Assembly (NCBI GenBank): GCA_964293155.1
Contig: CAXYYA010000040.1
Span: forward strand, 1 to 29,626
Direction of reading: 5' to 3'
DNA: 29,626 bases
From: JAQVEB01 sp028698105
GTDB lineage: Bacteria > Bacteroidota > Bacteroidia > Bacteroidales > Dysgonomonadaceae
Of the stretch, positions 15,756 through 24,094 are shown piece after piece. The first letter of the stretch is position 1. Every line of letters starts with the position of its first letter. The notes under the pieces are model-generated. The model was not told the origin of the DNA, ran no database searches, and saw only the letters and a list, made by a program, of their open reading frames with translations. The translations under genes were made by a program, and so were the position numbers.

Positions 15756-16307
15756 ATGAGAAAAATAAGTTTTATCATACTCGCCGTTATCGGCACCTTA
15801 ATCCTCAACAGTTCGTGCAATAAAACCAAAACGTACGCCGATTACCTGAAAGACGAATCGAAAGCAATAAAAAACTTTATTGCCGAAAACAACATTAAAG
15901 TGCTCGATGAATATCCCGCCGATTCAACGTTCGCGCCAAACGAATTTTATCGCGATCCGGCTACGGGCGTCTATTTCAATGTGATTGACAGGGGCGGAAG
16001 AAGAGCCTCGATCGGTGAGGAAGTTTACGTAAGGTTCAGCGGGTTGGAATATTTTATGAAAACCGACACCACGAAGTACTCCAACATGACTTCCGTAGAT
16101 ACGCAGATACTGGTTTTTGGCAACTCGGCTACTTATCCGGCTGTTGCCTGGGTGGTTCCTTTGGCTTACGTAGGCCATTTGGGCGAGGTGAAAATGATCG
16201 TGCCGTTTAACAGCGGACTCCCCGAAGACAAAGCGCCGAATTATCAACCCACCTATTACAACTTCATCAAATACCGGATTGAAGAGCCTTACAGTTCGAC
16301 CAACTAA
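15756..16307 (+). CDS. DUF4827 family lipoprotein
   Basis: This 183-residue protein has a lipobox at ILNSSC (C21), then KTYADYLKDESKAIKNFIAENNIKVLDEYPADSTF. Its second half (GEEVYVRFSGLEYFMKT, VVPLAYVGHLGEVKMIVPFNSGLP) recalls the FKBP-type peptidyl-prolyl isomerase fold. The family is known as a Bacteroidota lipoprotein often beside nrnA and glmM, as here. The function is not established. The ATG at 15756 is chosen over 15717 because it gives a compact signal peptide and falls after the -7 box. It is 12 bp from glmM. Confidence 0.8.
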   Translation: MRKISFIILAVIGTLILNSSCNKTKTYADYLKDESKAIKNFIAENNIKVLDEYPADSTFAPNEFYRDPATGVYFNVIDRGGRRASIGEEVYVRFSGLEYFMKTDTTKYSNMTSVDTQILVFGNSATYPAVAWVVPLAYVGHLGEVKMIVPFNSGLPEDKAPNYQPTYYNFIKYRIEEPYSSTN

Positions 16308-16319
16308 ATTCAACGATAT

Positions 16320-17702
16320 ATGACACTTATAAAATCAATTTCAGGCATCCGCGGCACCATTGGCGGAAAATCGGGAGAAGCGCTCACGCCGCTCGATATT
16401 GTAAAGTTCACAGCCGCCTACGCCACTTTCATTCAAAAGAATTTAGGAGAAAAAGATAAAAAGATCGTTGTTGGCCGCGATGCGCGCCTGTCCGGCAAAA
16501 TGGTGCATCAAATTGTAACCGGAACGCTCACCGGAATGGGATTCGATGTAATTGATATTGATTTGGCGACAACTCCCACAACCGAGCTTGCCGTTACCGA
16601 AGAAAACGCCGCCGGCGGTATTATTCTCACTGCCAGCCACAACCCCAAACAATGGAACGCGCTTAAGTTGCTGAATGCGAACGGCGAGTTCCTGAACGCC
16701 GAAGAAGGCGAGGAAATATTGCACGTTGCAGAAGCGGAAGATTTTGTTTTTTCATCCGTTGAGGAAATCGGCAAGATCACCCGGAAACAATACCTCCACG
16801 CACACATACAACACGTGCTTTCGCTGGAATTGGTAGATGTTGAAGCCATAAAAGCCGCAAACCTTCGCGTGGCAGTAGATGCGGTAAACTCCGTTGGAGG
16901 CATTGCCATTCCGGAGTTGCTGTATGCGCTGGGGATCAAAGAAGTATTCAAATTGCACTGCTCGGCGCACGGTAATTTTTCGCATAACCCGGAACCGCTC
17001 CCACAAAATCTTACCGAACTGGCAGCGTTGATGAAAAGCTCGAAAGCCGATGTGGGTTTTGCGGTGGATCCCGATGTGGACAGGTTGGCCATCTATTGCG
17101 AAAACGGTGAACCGTTTGGTGAAGAATACACGTTAGTGGCCGTGTCGGACTACATCCTGCGGCATACGCAGGGGAACACCGTTTCAAACCTGAGTTCCAG
17201 CCGCGCTTTGAGCGACGTCACCGAATCGCACGGCGGAAAATATTATGCCGCCGCCGTAGGCGAAGTGAATGTGGTTGCGAAAATGAAAGAGGTGAACGCC
17301 GTTATCGGCGGTGAAGGAAACGGAGGGGTTATCTATCCGGCTTCCCATTACGGACGCGATGCCTTGGTAGGAATTGGGCTTTTTTTGACCCATTTGGCAA
17401 AATCGGGGAAGAAAACGAGTGAATTGCGTGCAACTTACCCCAATTATTACATGTCGAAACAGAAAATCGAACTTACTCCCGATATAGATACCGACAGCGT
17501 TCTGGCTGCGCTCAAAGACAAGTTCAAAGACGAGAAAGTAACGGACATTGACGGCGTGAAAATAGACTTTCCCGACAAGTGGGTGCATTTGCGCAAATCA
17601 AATACAGAGCCCATTATTCGAATATATTCCGAAGCCAAATCTCACGACGAAGCAGAAAATATTGGCAGGGAAATTATCGAAATGATAAAAAAATTGAATT
17701 AA
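16320..17702 (+). CDS. glmM: Phosphoglucosamine mutase
   Basis: The 460-residue phosphohexomutase should convert glucosamine-6-phosphate to glucosamine-1-phosphate, the step before UDP-GlcNAc for peptidoglycan and LPS. The four landmarks are present: ISGIRGTIGG at the N-terminus, the active serine in LTASHNPKQWNALK (S106), the metal loop AVDPDVDRL (D250, D252, D254), and the C-terminal phosphate-binding loop RKSNTEPIIRIYSE. A phosphomannomutase specificity cannot be excluded from motifs alone, but length and context favour GlmM. Confidence 0.9.
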   Translation: MTLIKSISGIRGTIGGKSGEALTPLDIVKFTAAYATFIQKNLGEKDKKIVVGRDARLSGKMVHQIVTGTLTGMGFDVIDIDLATTPTTELAVTEENAAGGIILTASHNPKQWNALKLLNANGEFLNAEEGEEILHVAEAEDFVFSSVEEIGKITRKQYLHAHIQHVLSLELVDVEAIKAANLRVAVDAVNSVGGIAIPELLYALGIKEVFKLHCSAHGNFSHNPEPLPQNLTELAALMKSSKADVGFAVDPDVDRLAIYCENGEPFGEEYTLVAVSDYILRHTQGNTVSNLSSSRALSDVTESHGGKYYAAAVGEVNVVAKMKEVNAVIGGEGNGGVIYPASHYGRDALVGIGLFLTHLAKSGKKTSELRATYPNYYMSKQKIELTPDIDTDSVLAALKDKFKDEKVTDIDGVKIDFPDKWVHLRKSNTEPIIRIYSEAKSHDEAENIGREIIEMIKKLN

Positions 17703-17809
17703 AAATTATACTTTTACATTTTTTAATCTATCGTATTACCGTAAATAGACCTCTCGCGGCACGTTTATTTGCGGCAATATTTTATTAAATTGCTGTAAGA
17801 AGGGTTTTT

Positions 17810-18643
17810 ATGAAAGATATACTGATTGGGCCGGACGATATACGCCAATGGCACCCCGCTTTCAGGGGAAAATACGGCGATCTTCTCATCAAATACGGAA
17901 CAAAAATATCCGGATTGCAAAACGTAAACCGGATATACGATAATTCCAAACATTTAACCGGCCCCGCTTTTTGTAAGGATGTGCTTGATAAACTGGAAAT
18001 AAAACGAACGTTGCGGAACGTAAATGTTCTCGAAAATTTCAAAGACAAGCCATTTATCACTGTTTCAAACCATTCCTACGGACATGTGGACGGAATTGCC
18101 ATCATCGAAGCTGTGGGAAGCAGGGTGAACAATTTTAAAATGATGGTGAATTTCATTTTAGGAATCATTGATACCATGGCCGATAATTTTATCACCGTAA
18201 ACCCATACAAAAAAACAGACGAAATAAAAACCGTGTCGCTCAACGGAATAAAAGAATCCATTGATCATATTCGCCATGGCCGGCCGCTTGGGTTTTTCCC
18301 CGCGGGAGCCGTGGAAGATTTTGTTCGGAAGGGATTGAAAATCACCATAGAAGACCGCGAATGGCAGCCTTCCGTACTCAAACTCATCCAAAAAGCCCGC
18401 GTTCCGGTTATCCCGATACACATTTCCGGAGGAAATTCTCCCCGCTACTACGCGCTGGGCATTTTCGGATGGATCATCCGCACACTCGGATTGTGCCACG
18501 AGCTTTACAACAAAAAAGGAAAAGAAATGATCCTCACCTTCGGCGAACCAATCTCTCCCGAAAAGATCAGCGAATTCAAGAACGTAAAGGAACTGGGCGA
18601 TTTTCTGAGAACGCAAACCTACGCATTAGCTCAATCAAAATAA
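17810..18643 (+). CDS. Hemolysin-type lysophospholipid/glycerophosphate acyltransferase family protein
   Basis: The 277 residues carry an acyltransferase block ITVSNHSYGHVDGIA (H88 and D94 with five residues between, as in the OlsB/hemolysin-related subgroup, NHPLGGLDG-like). The second block is GFFPAGAVEDF and the third RVPVIPIHISGGN, followed by ILTFGEPISPEK. Such enzymes transfer acyl chains to lysolipids or amino acids at the inner membrane; the substrate here is unknown. It follows glmM by 107 bp with no visible promoter box. The ATG start is unambiguous. Confidence 0.8.
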   Translation: MKDILIGPDDIRQWHPAFRGKYGDLLIKYGTKISGLQNVNRIYDNSKHLTGPAFCKDVLDKLEIKRTLRNVNVLENFKDKPFITVSNHSYGHVDGIAIIEAVGSRVNNFKMMVNFILGIIDTMADNFITVNPYKKTDEIKTVSLNGIKESIDHIRHGRPLGFFPAGAVEDFVRKGLKITIEDREWQPSVLKLIQKARVPVIPIHISGGNSPRYYALGIFGWIIRTLGLCHELYNKKGKEMILTFGEPISPEKISEFKNVKELGDFLRTQTYALAQSK

Positions 18644-18657
18644 ATGTGTTACCTTTG
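18626..18657 (+). promoter_or_regulatory. Candidate promoter of the sigma-54 activator operon
   Basis: TACCTTTG (18650-18657) fits TAnnTTTG. TTAG (18626-18629) sits 20 bp upstream, near the -33 consensus TTTG. The predicted leader to the ATG at 18706 is about 42 nt. Confidence 0.4.
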
Positions 18658-18705
18658 GTAAATTGTTCCCCACCTGAAAATGGACGGAACCGCGAATAAA
18701 TTTTT

Positions 18706-19983
18706 ATGGCAAAACAAAATATACAGCAGGTTAAACAACGTTTCGGAATCATTGGTGTTTCACCCGAACTTGACAGGGCAATTGACGTTGCTTTGCAGGT
18801 AGCTCCTACCGACCTTTCCGTGCTGATCACGGGTGAAAGCGGCGTGGGAAAAGAAAATTTCCCCCAGATAATTCATCAATACAGCCGCAGGAAACACGGC
18901 GCCTATTTTGCCATAAATTGCGGATCCATCCCCGAAGGGACCATTGACTCCGAGCTTTTCGGCCACGAAAAAGGGTCGTTTACCGGCGCCACAGCAGCGC
19001 GCAAAGGTTATTTTGAAGTGGCTGACGGCGGAACGCTTTTTCTGGACGAAATTGCCGAACTGCCGCTCTCCACACAGGCTCGTCTGTTACGCGTGTTGGA
19101 AACGGGCGAATTTATTAAAGTGGGTTCATCGAAAGTTGAAAAAAGCGATGTACGCGTCGTAGCCGCCACAAACACCAACATGGTGCAAGCCGTGGAAAAA
19201 GGGAAATTCAGGGAAGACCTGTATTACCGGTTAAATTCCGTACCCATCCGGGTGCCGGCTCTTCGCGACCGTCGGGAGGACATTCCGCTTCTGTTCAGGA
19301 AGTTTGCCGGCGATTTCGCCGAAAAATACATGATACCGGCCATCAGCCTTACCGATGCGGCAAAAGAAATGATCAAAAATTACCGCTGGCCGGGAAACGT
19401 GCGTCAACTGAAAAATATTACGGAACAAATCTCCATCATTGAACAGGAGCGCATTATAACCCCTGAAATATTAAAACGGTATTTACCCGAAAACGAAGTG
19501 GGCATGCTGCCCGTTCTTGCATCCTCGCTCCACGATTCCGAGCAAAGATCGTTTGCTAACGAACGGGAAATCCTGTATCAGGTTCTGTTTGATATGAAAA
19601 AAGATATTACCGACCTCAAGCAGGTGGTGAAGGATATTTTATCGGATGCCGAACACAAAACATCCGCGCAAACCGAAATCCATCATCCCGATCTTCCAGT
19701 CGTTCCGCAAGACAAAACAGTTGTAGCGCTTCCTTTAAAATATGCCGATCCGTTGCCCAACATTCACATCAACAAACCGGAAAGCGACAAACCCGAAGAG
19801 GAAATTCAAGAGGCTACCGAGTATGAAGAACAAGCCCTTTCGCTCGAAGACGTAGAAAAAGATATGATCATTAAAGCGCTGGAGCGCCACAACGGAAAAC
19901 GCAAGCTTGCCGCTAACGACCTGAAGATATCGGAGCGCACGCTATACCGGAAAATAAAAGAATACAACCTGGAAAACTTATGA
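18706..19983 (+). CDS. Sigma-54-dependent Fis-family transcriptional activator without sensor domain
   Basis: The 425-residue protein begins directly with the AAA+ sigma-54 interaction domain: Walker A TGESGVGKE (42-50), the sigma-54 contact loop GSFTGA (90-95), Walker B TLFLDE (110-115), and FREDLYYRLN. There is no receiver, GAF or PAS domain before it. Residues ~265-375 form a variable, acidic/proline-containing linker. The last ~46 residues are a Fis-type helix-turn-helix (KALERHNGKRKLAANDLKISERTLYRKIKEY). It should remodel RpoN holoenzyme at -24/-12 promoters; targets are unknown. Its stop overlaps the lptE start (ATGA), so it is cotranscribed with envelope genes. Confidence 0.92.
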   Translation: MAKQNIQQVKQRFGIIGVSPELDRAIDVALQVAPTDLSVLITGESGVGKENFPQIIHQYSRRKHGAYFAINCGSIPEGTIDSELFGHEKGSFTGATAARKGYFEVADGGTLFLDEIAELPLSTQARLLRVLETGEFIKVGSSKVEKSDVRVVAATNTNMVQAVEKGKFREDLYYRLNSVPIRVPALRDRREDIPLLFRKFAGDFAEKYMIPAISLTDAAKEMIKNYRWPGNVRQLKNITEQISIIEQERIITPEILKRYLPENEVGMLPVLASSLHDSEQRSFANEREILYQVLFDMKKDITDLKQVVKDILSDAEHKTSAQTEIHHPDLPVVPQDKTVVALPLKYADPLPNIHINKPESDKPEEEIQEATEYEEQALSLEDVEKDMIIKALERHNGKRKLAANDLKISERTLYRKIKEYNLENL

Positions 19984-20483
19984 AACGTAGTTTATTTTAT
20001 ATTCTGATCTTTACTTTACTTTCCGCTTGCTCCATTTCCTACAAGTTTAACGGAGCATCCATTGATTACAATGTTACCAAAACGCTGTATCTGGCAAACT
20101 TCCCCAACCAGGCCCCTTTGGTTTATCCGCCGCTGGAACAGCGGTTTAACGAAGAGCTGAAAGATATATTCACGCGAAACACCAAACTCCGTTTCGTGAA
20201 TCAGAACGCCGATCTGGAAATTGAGGGCGAAATCGTGGGTTACGAACTAACGCCTATGGCCGTTCAGGAAGATGCGCTCGCATCGGAAACCCGCCTGACC
20301 ATGACCGTGAAGATGCGGTTCCGAAACAACAAAGTGGAAGAACAAAACAAGGAAGAAACGTTCTCTGCATATCGTAATTTCCCGAGTGACAGAATGTTGA
20401 CCGATGTCCAGGATCAGTTGATCAAAGAATTGATCGGCGATATTGTGGATCAGATTTTCAACTCCACCATGTCTAACTGGTAA
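19980..20483 (+). CDS. lptE: LptE family LPS-assembly lipoprotein
   Basis: This 167-residue lipoprotein (FTLLSAC, C17) has the Bacteroidota LptE pattern SISYKFNGASIDYNVTKTLYLANFPNQAPLVYPPLEQRFNEELKDIFTRNTKLRFV. This is followed by a beta-rich part with DLEIEGEIVGYELTPMAVQ. LptE partners LptD in the outer-membrane LPS translocon. It overlaps the upstream activator by 4 bp and precedes the TPR-like gene by 21 bp. Confidence 0.88.
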   Translation: MKRSLFYILIFTLLSACSISYKFNGASIDYNVTKTLYLANFPNQAPLVYPPLEQRFNEELKDIFTRNTKLRFVNQNADLEIEGEIVGYELTPMAVQEDALASETRLTMTVKMRFRNNKVEEQNKEETFSAYRNFPSDRMLTDVQDQLIKELIGDIVDQIFNSTMSNW

Positions 20484-20504
20484 AATTGCCCACCGAAAAA
20501 GCAA

Positions 20505-21263
20505 ATGGAGAAAACAGCACTGTATGGTTTGATGGAAAATCCCGAAAGGATTGACGGTGATTCGCTTGGAAAATTGAACGGATCATTGGATAAATATCCG
20601 TACTTCCAAACGGCACGGTTGCTCCGGCTCAAAAAATTGCAGGCCGACGATCACCCTTCGTTTCACGACGAATTAACGAAAACGGCTATTTTCTGTGTGG
20701 ATAGAAAACGGTTATTTTACTGGATAAAGGAGGGGCAATATGCTGATTTTCTTTCGGAAAAACGTGAGGCCTCCCAAGCTTACGACCGAACGGAAACGTT
20801 GCTCGATTCTTTTTTAAGCAACATTGCCCGCGAAGAGAAAACACATACCACTCTTCCCGATGCCGGAGAAAATATTGTGTCGTATGATTATCTGGCTTAT
20901 CTGGAATCCGAAGAAGACAATGCTTTCGAAAATAAACACGCAGAGAATCAGTTGCAACACCACGATATTATTGACCGGTTTATTGAAAACGCAGCCACAA
21001 CACCCATGTTTTCCGCTTTCGATAAAAACTTCGACACGCAATATCCGAATTCGGACAATCATGCTGATAAAGAGAGCGATAGTGACGATTTTTTGACCGA
21101 AACACTGGCGCGTATCTACATAAAACAGAAAAAATATGAACAGGCGCTTACAATTATTAAACGATTAAGTTTGAATTTTCCAAAAAAAAGTGTTTACTTT
21201 GCCGACCAAATTCGTTTTTTGGAACTTTTGATTCTCAACGAGAAGAATAAAAAACAATCATAA
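20505..21263 (+). CDS. Hypothetical protein with TPR-like C-terminus
   Basis: The 252-residue protein has no signal peptide. The N-terminal ~60 residues are helical (GDSLGKLNGSLDKYPYFQTARLLRLKKLQ). The middle is acidic and poorly conserved-looking. The C-terminal ~45 residues read like a tetratricopeptide unit (LARIYIKQKKYEQALTIIKRLSLNFPKKSVYFADQIRFLELL). I do not recognise a specific function. It lies between lptE and secG with 21 and 2 bp gaps, so it is part of the same transcription unit. Confidence 0.75.
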   Translation: MEKTALYGLMENPERIDGDSLGKLNGSLDKYPYFQTARLLRLKKLQADDHPSFHDELTKTAIFCVDRKRLFYWIKEGQYADFLSEKREASQAYDRTETLLDSFLSNIAREEKTHTTLPDAGENIVSYDYLAYLESEEDNAFENKHAENQLQHHDIIDRFIENAATTPMFSAFDKNFDTQYPNSDNHADKESDSDDFLTETLARIYIKQKKYEQALTIIKRLSLNFPKKSVYFADQIRFLELLILNEKNKKQS

Positions 21264-21265
21264 TT

Positions 21266-21640
21266 ATGTATATTTTTATCACTATCATTATTTTACTGGC
21301 TGCAATCCTGATGATCCTCATTGTTTTAGTACAAAAATCTAAAGGCGGCGGATTAGCTTCGGGATTCTCATCATCCAACCAAATCATGGGTGTTCGCAAA
21401 ACAACCGACTTTCTTGAGAAAACAACGTGGATACTTGCAGCAACCATACTTGTGCTCAGCATTTTAACGGCAAAATTCACGGCATCGCATGCAAACGCAC
21501 CGCAATCAGAAGTGGATGTACAACAAACACAACCGCTTAACCCTGCTACTGCACCCGATGTAACGCCCACGGTACCCGTACCTTCACAAACCGTACCCAG
21601 CCAGCCGGCCGAAGCGCCCGCTACGCAACCGAATAATTGA
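21266..21640 (+). CDS. secG: Preprotein translocase subunit SecG
   Basis: The 124-residue membrane protein has two transmembrane segments: residues ~2-22, and ~52-70 after the FLEKTTW turn. The conserved cytoplasmic loop LVQKSKGGGLASGFSSSNQIMGVRKTTDFLEK lies between them. SecG stimulates the SecYEG translocon. The C-terminal ~45 residues are a Pro/Gln/Thr/Ala-rich tail, longer than in enterobacterial SecG but common in Bacteroidota. It is last in the operon, followed by a terminator. Confidence 0.93.
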   Translation: MYIFITIIILLAAILMILIVLVQKSKGGGLASGFSSSNQIMGVRKTTDFLEKTTWILAATILVLSILTAKFTASHANAPQSEVDVQQTQPLNPATAPDVTPTVPVPSQTVPSQPAEAPATQPNN

Positions 21641-21666
21641 TTTTTTGAAAAATTAAGTTGAACAGG

Positions 21667-21698
21667 GAGTTGAGAATAAAATTTTCAACTCTTTTTTT
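21667..21698 (+). terminator. Intrinsic terminator of the lptE-secG operon
   Basis: The stem GAGTTGA (21667-21673) pairs with TCAACTC (21685-21691), with further A/T pairing inside, and is followed by seven Ts. Confidence 0.85.
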
Positions 21699-21783
21699 AT
21701 GCCGATAAACCATTTCGGGTTTTAATCATCTTATCATAAAATGTGGAAAAACAACCCATTTTACATCAACCCTAAAACTTGTT

Positions 21784-21816
21784 TTTGATCCGATTGTTAT
21801 AATTCAACTATATTTG
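21784..21816 (+). promoter_or_regulatory. Promoter of the outer-membrane beta-barrel gene
   Basis: TTTG (21784-21787) and TATATTTG (21809-21816) match the Bacteroidota -33/-7 pair with a 21-bp spacer. They are 16 bp before the ATG at 21833. Confidence 0.6.
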
Positions 21817-21832
21817 TTCCATCAAAAAAATT

Positions 21833-22489
21833 ATGAATATGAGAAAATACGTATTCCTTTTTATGTTGAGCCTGATGCCCTTGTTTTTGTCGGCGCAAAA
21901 TTCTTTTCGATTAGATACCATTAAAGTGGATAAAAACGACAGCCGGAACATCCACAGCAACCAGGACAACTCGCCACGATATACCAACGAAGTGAAACCC
22001 AGGATAACCCAGGAAGAACAACCGCAGCTTTTTTCGGGAGGATTCGATAAGAGCAAACTTCGTTTCGGCGCCAACATCGGGCTATCGCTGAGCCGCAACT
22101 ACACGGTATTTGGCCTTGGGCCGCAGGTGGGTTATCAATTCAACGATTATTTTATGGCCGGCGCCGGATTAAAGTATTACTATACCAAAGTGCGGACGTA
22201 CGACTACGAAATAAAAAATAATTTGTTTGGAACCAATGTGTTTGGGTATTTTTACCCCGTGCGGTTCATAGCGCTGTTCGCTCAACCCGAGATGAATTAT
22301 ATCTGGTCGAACCTTACGAACAGGACTTCCGGCGAAGTAACCACGGAAAAAGGCTTTGTGCCTTCGTTCGTTGTAGGAGGCGGTTTACGCCTGGGGCGCT
22401 CGCACATTACGCTGAACTACGATCTGGCGAAGAATCCCCGCTCGCCGTATCCCAGCGGATTTTATTTGGGGTTCTCTACGTTTTTTTAA
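21833..22489 (+). CDS. Outer-membrane beta-barrel protein
   Basis: The 218-residue protein has a signal peptide (MNMRKYVFLFMLSLMPLFLSA). A disordered polar stretch follows (~25-70), then alternating amphipathic strands: LRFGANIGLSLSRNYTVFGLGPQVGYQF, YFMAGAGLKYYYTKV, VFGYFYPVRFIALFAQPEMNYIW, and a final aromatic strand GFYLGFSTFF ending in Phe, as outer-membrane barrels do. It resembles the OmpW/OMP_b-brl type of small 8-stranded porin-like proteins; the function is unknown. A second in-frame ATG follows at 21839. It is a single-gene unit with a good promoter, ending 2 bp from the convergent DUF721 stop. Confidence 0.82.
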   Translation: MNMRKYVFLFMLSLMPLFLSAQNSFRLDTIKVDKNDSRNIHSNQDNSPRYTNEVKPRITQEEQPQLFSGGFDKSKLRFGANIGLSLSRNYTVFGLGPQVGYQFNDYFMAGAGLKYYYTKVRTYDYEIKNNLFGTNVFGYFYPVRFIALFAQPEMNYIWSNLTNRTSGEVTTEKGFVPSFVVGGGLRLGRSHITLNYDLAKNPRSPYPSGFYLGFSTFF

Positions 22490-22491
22490 GG

Positions 22492-22785
22492 CTATCTCAG
22501 CACGATATCGTTCACAATGTGCATACCGGCAGCCTCATTGAGTCTTTCAATGAGGTTGTTTTTGTTCATCTGCAACTCGGCGCGCAACACGGCCGAGGTA
22601 AGTTGTACATACAAAACGTTGCGTCTGAAATAAATATTTTTGGTATATTTGGTTACGCCTTCGCCCAGCAAATCGCGCCACGCAGTTATGGCGCGGTGCT
22701 CGGCTACGGAGGTTTTGAGTGCCGGATTCTCTTCGAAAAATTGCGAGAGAACATCTTTTATATGTTGAGCATTTCTTTTTAACAC
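22492..22785 (-). CDS. DUF721 (DciA-like) protein
   Basis: The 97-residue protein matches the DUF721 pattern: an N-terminal helix (IKDVLSQFFEENPALKTSVAEHRAITAWRDLLGEGVTKYTKNIYF), then RRNVLYVQLTSAVLRAELQMNKNNLIERLNEAAGMHIVNDIVLR. DciA proteins of this family load the replicative helicase DnaB in bacteria lacking DnaC/DnaI. Whether this short form does so is inference. It lies downstream of recF on the same strand, an arrangement seen in other phyla, but 199 bp of repeat-containing sequence separates them. Confidence 0.85.
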   Translation of the reverse strand: MLKRNAQHIKDVLSQFFEENPALKTSVAEHRAITAWRDLLGEGVTKYTKNIYFRRNVLYVQLTSAVLRAELQMNKNNLIERLNEAAGMHIVNDIVLR

Positions 22786-22816
22786 GTTATCGTTTCACGT
22801 TATTTGCGCTTTGCGC

Positions 22817-22871
22817 GTTATTCAATTGGTTTTCAATCGTTATTCAATAGTAATTCAATAGTAATTTGTTG
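22817..22871 (+). repeat. Array A: five 11-bp direct repeats (GTAATTCAATA type)
   Basis: Consecutive, in-phase 11-mers: GTTATTCAATT, GGTTTTCAATC, GTTATTCAATA, GTAATTCAATA, GTAATTTGTTG. An exact extra copy of the last unit is at 22908-22918. The period is one DNA helical turn. The array is non-coding, between recF and DUF721. Confidence 0.85.
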
Positions 22872-22945
22872 CTTCGTGCAAACTTTTACCGACACAACTT
22901 TATTCGCGTAATTTGTTGTAATGTTGAATCATCCTGTAATACAAA

Positions 22946-23000
22946 GAATTACAACTGAATTACTACCGAATTACAACCGAATATCTATTGAATATCTATT
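22946..23000 (-). repeat. Array B: five 11-bp repeats in inverted orientation
   Basis: Plus-strand units in perfect phase: GAATTACAACT, GAATTACTACC, GAATTACAACC, GAATATCTATT, GAATATCTATT. Their reverse complements (GTAATTC cores) match array A; for example CTATTGAATA (22985-22994) is the exact complement of 22841-22850. The array runs through the recF stop codon (22985-22987), so the last recF codons derive from repeat units. Confidence 0.85.
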
Positions 23001-24094
23001 CTGTTTATTTCCCCGTCTTTTACGGAGTAAACATGATAATCGTTATTTAATCGCGCCAGTACCTTATCCAACGGTTCGCGATTGGTATCCGAGATAAATA
23101 TCTGCCCGAATTCGTCGCCCGAAACCAGTTTCACAATCTCCTCCACGCGCAGGGCGTCAAGGCGGTCGAAAATATCATCGAGCAGCAGGATAGGCGTGGT
23201 ATTTCCTGTTTCCAACAAGAAATGGAATTGCGCCAGTTTCAGCGACACAACGTAGGTTTTGTTTTGGCCTTGCGAACCCACCTTCTTGATCGGGAACCCG
23301 TCGAGCAGCATTTCCAGTTCGTCGCGATGAATTCCTACGGTTGTGTGGCCGATAAGGGTGTCGCGCCGGCGGCTCTGGCGGAGTTTATCGGCAAAATCCT
23401 CTTCCTTCAACTGCGAAATATAATCGAGCGAAACCGTTTCGTTTGAACGGCTGATCTGCTTATAAAACCGGTCGAAGATCGGGATAAACCGCTCGATAAA
23501 CGCTTCGCGTTTTTGGTAAATAAAGGCGCCGTCGTCGGCCATTTGTTCTTCCCAAACGTCGAGCAGGGTAGCATCTATATCTTCCGCATCGTTTTTCAGC
23601 AGGGCATTTCGTTGTTGCAAGGCTTTGTTGTAACGCATGAGCGCGTGCATGTATTCCTTATCGAATTGCGAAATGGCCACATCCATGAATTTGCGGCGCT
23701 CGTCGCTTCCGCCGGTGATGAGTTCGTTATCGGCGGGAGAGATCATGACCAGCGGAATAAATCCGATGTGATCCGATAGCCTGTCGTATTCTTTCTTGTT
23801 GCGTTTAAACTGTTTTTTTTGTCTGCGCCTGATGGCGCAATAAACTTCTTCGGGCGTGTTTCCGGAAAATTCATATTTACCCTGGATCATGCACACATCG
23901 GCATCGTGTTTTATTATTTGAGAATCAATGGGATTGGTGTAACTTTTGCAGAAAGAAAGGTAATAAACAGCATCCAACAGGTTAGTCTTTCCCATGCCGT
24001 TGTTGCCGATAAAACAGTTTATTTTCGGGGATAACTCAAGCTCAACCTGAGCCAGGTTTTTATAATTTATGATCGAAAGTTGTTGTAAAACCAT
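22985..24094 (-). CDS. recF: DNA replication/repair protein RecF
   Basis: The 369-residue SMC-like ATPase begins LQQLSIINYKNLAQVELELSPKINCFIGNNGMGKTNLLDAVYYL, with Walker A GNNGMGKT at 30-37. It continues with the RecF signature FIPLVMISPADNELITGGSDERRKFMD and QGQNKTYVVSLKLAQ (the ABC signature region). Walker B is PILLLDDIFDRLD. RecF helps load RecA at gaps in single-stranded DNA. The C-terminus (RIDIQ) is encoded by the 11-bp repeat array. It follows cdaA after 95 bp. Confidence 0.95.
   Translation of the reverse strand: MVLQQLSIINYKNLAQVELELSPKINCFIGNNGMGKTNLLDAVYYLSFCKSYTNPIDSQIIKHDADVCMIQGKYEFSGNTPEEVYCAIRRRQKKQFKRNKKEYDRLSDHIGFIPLVMISPADNELITGGSDERRKFMDVAISQFDKEYMHALMRYNKALQQRNALLKNDAEDIDATLLDVWEEQMADDGAFIYQKREAFIERFIPIFDRFYKQISRSNETVSLDYISQLKEEDFADKLRQSRRRDTLIGHTTVGIHRDELEMLLDGFPIKKVGSQGQNKTYVVSLKLAQFHFLLETGNTTPILLLDDIFDRLDALRVEEIVKLVSGDEFGQIFISDTNREPLDKVLARLNNDYHVYSVKDGEINRIDIQ

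Noticed and set aside
22817..23000. 11-bp arrays as a CRISPR
   Set aside because: The units are 11 bp, contiguous and degenerate, without unique spacers, and no cas genes are nearby.
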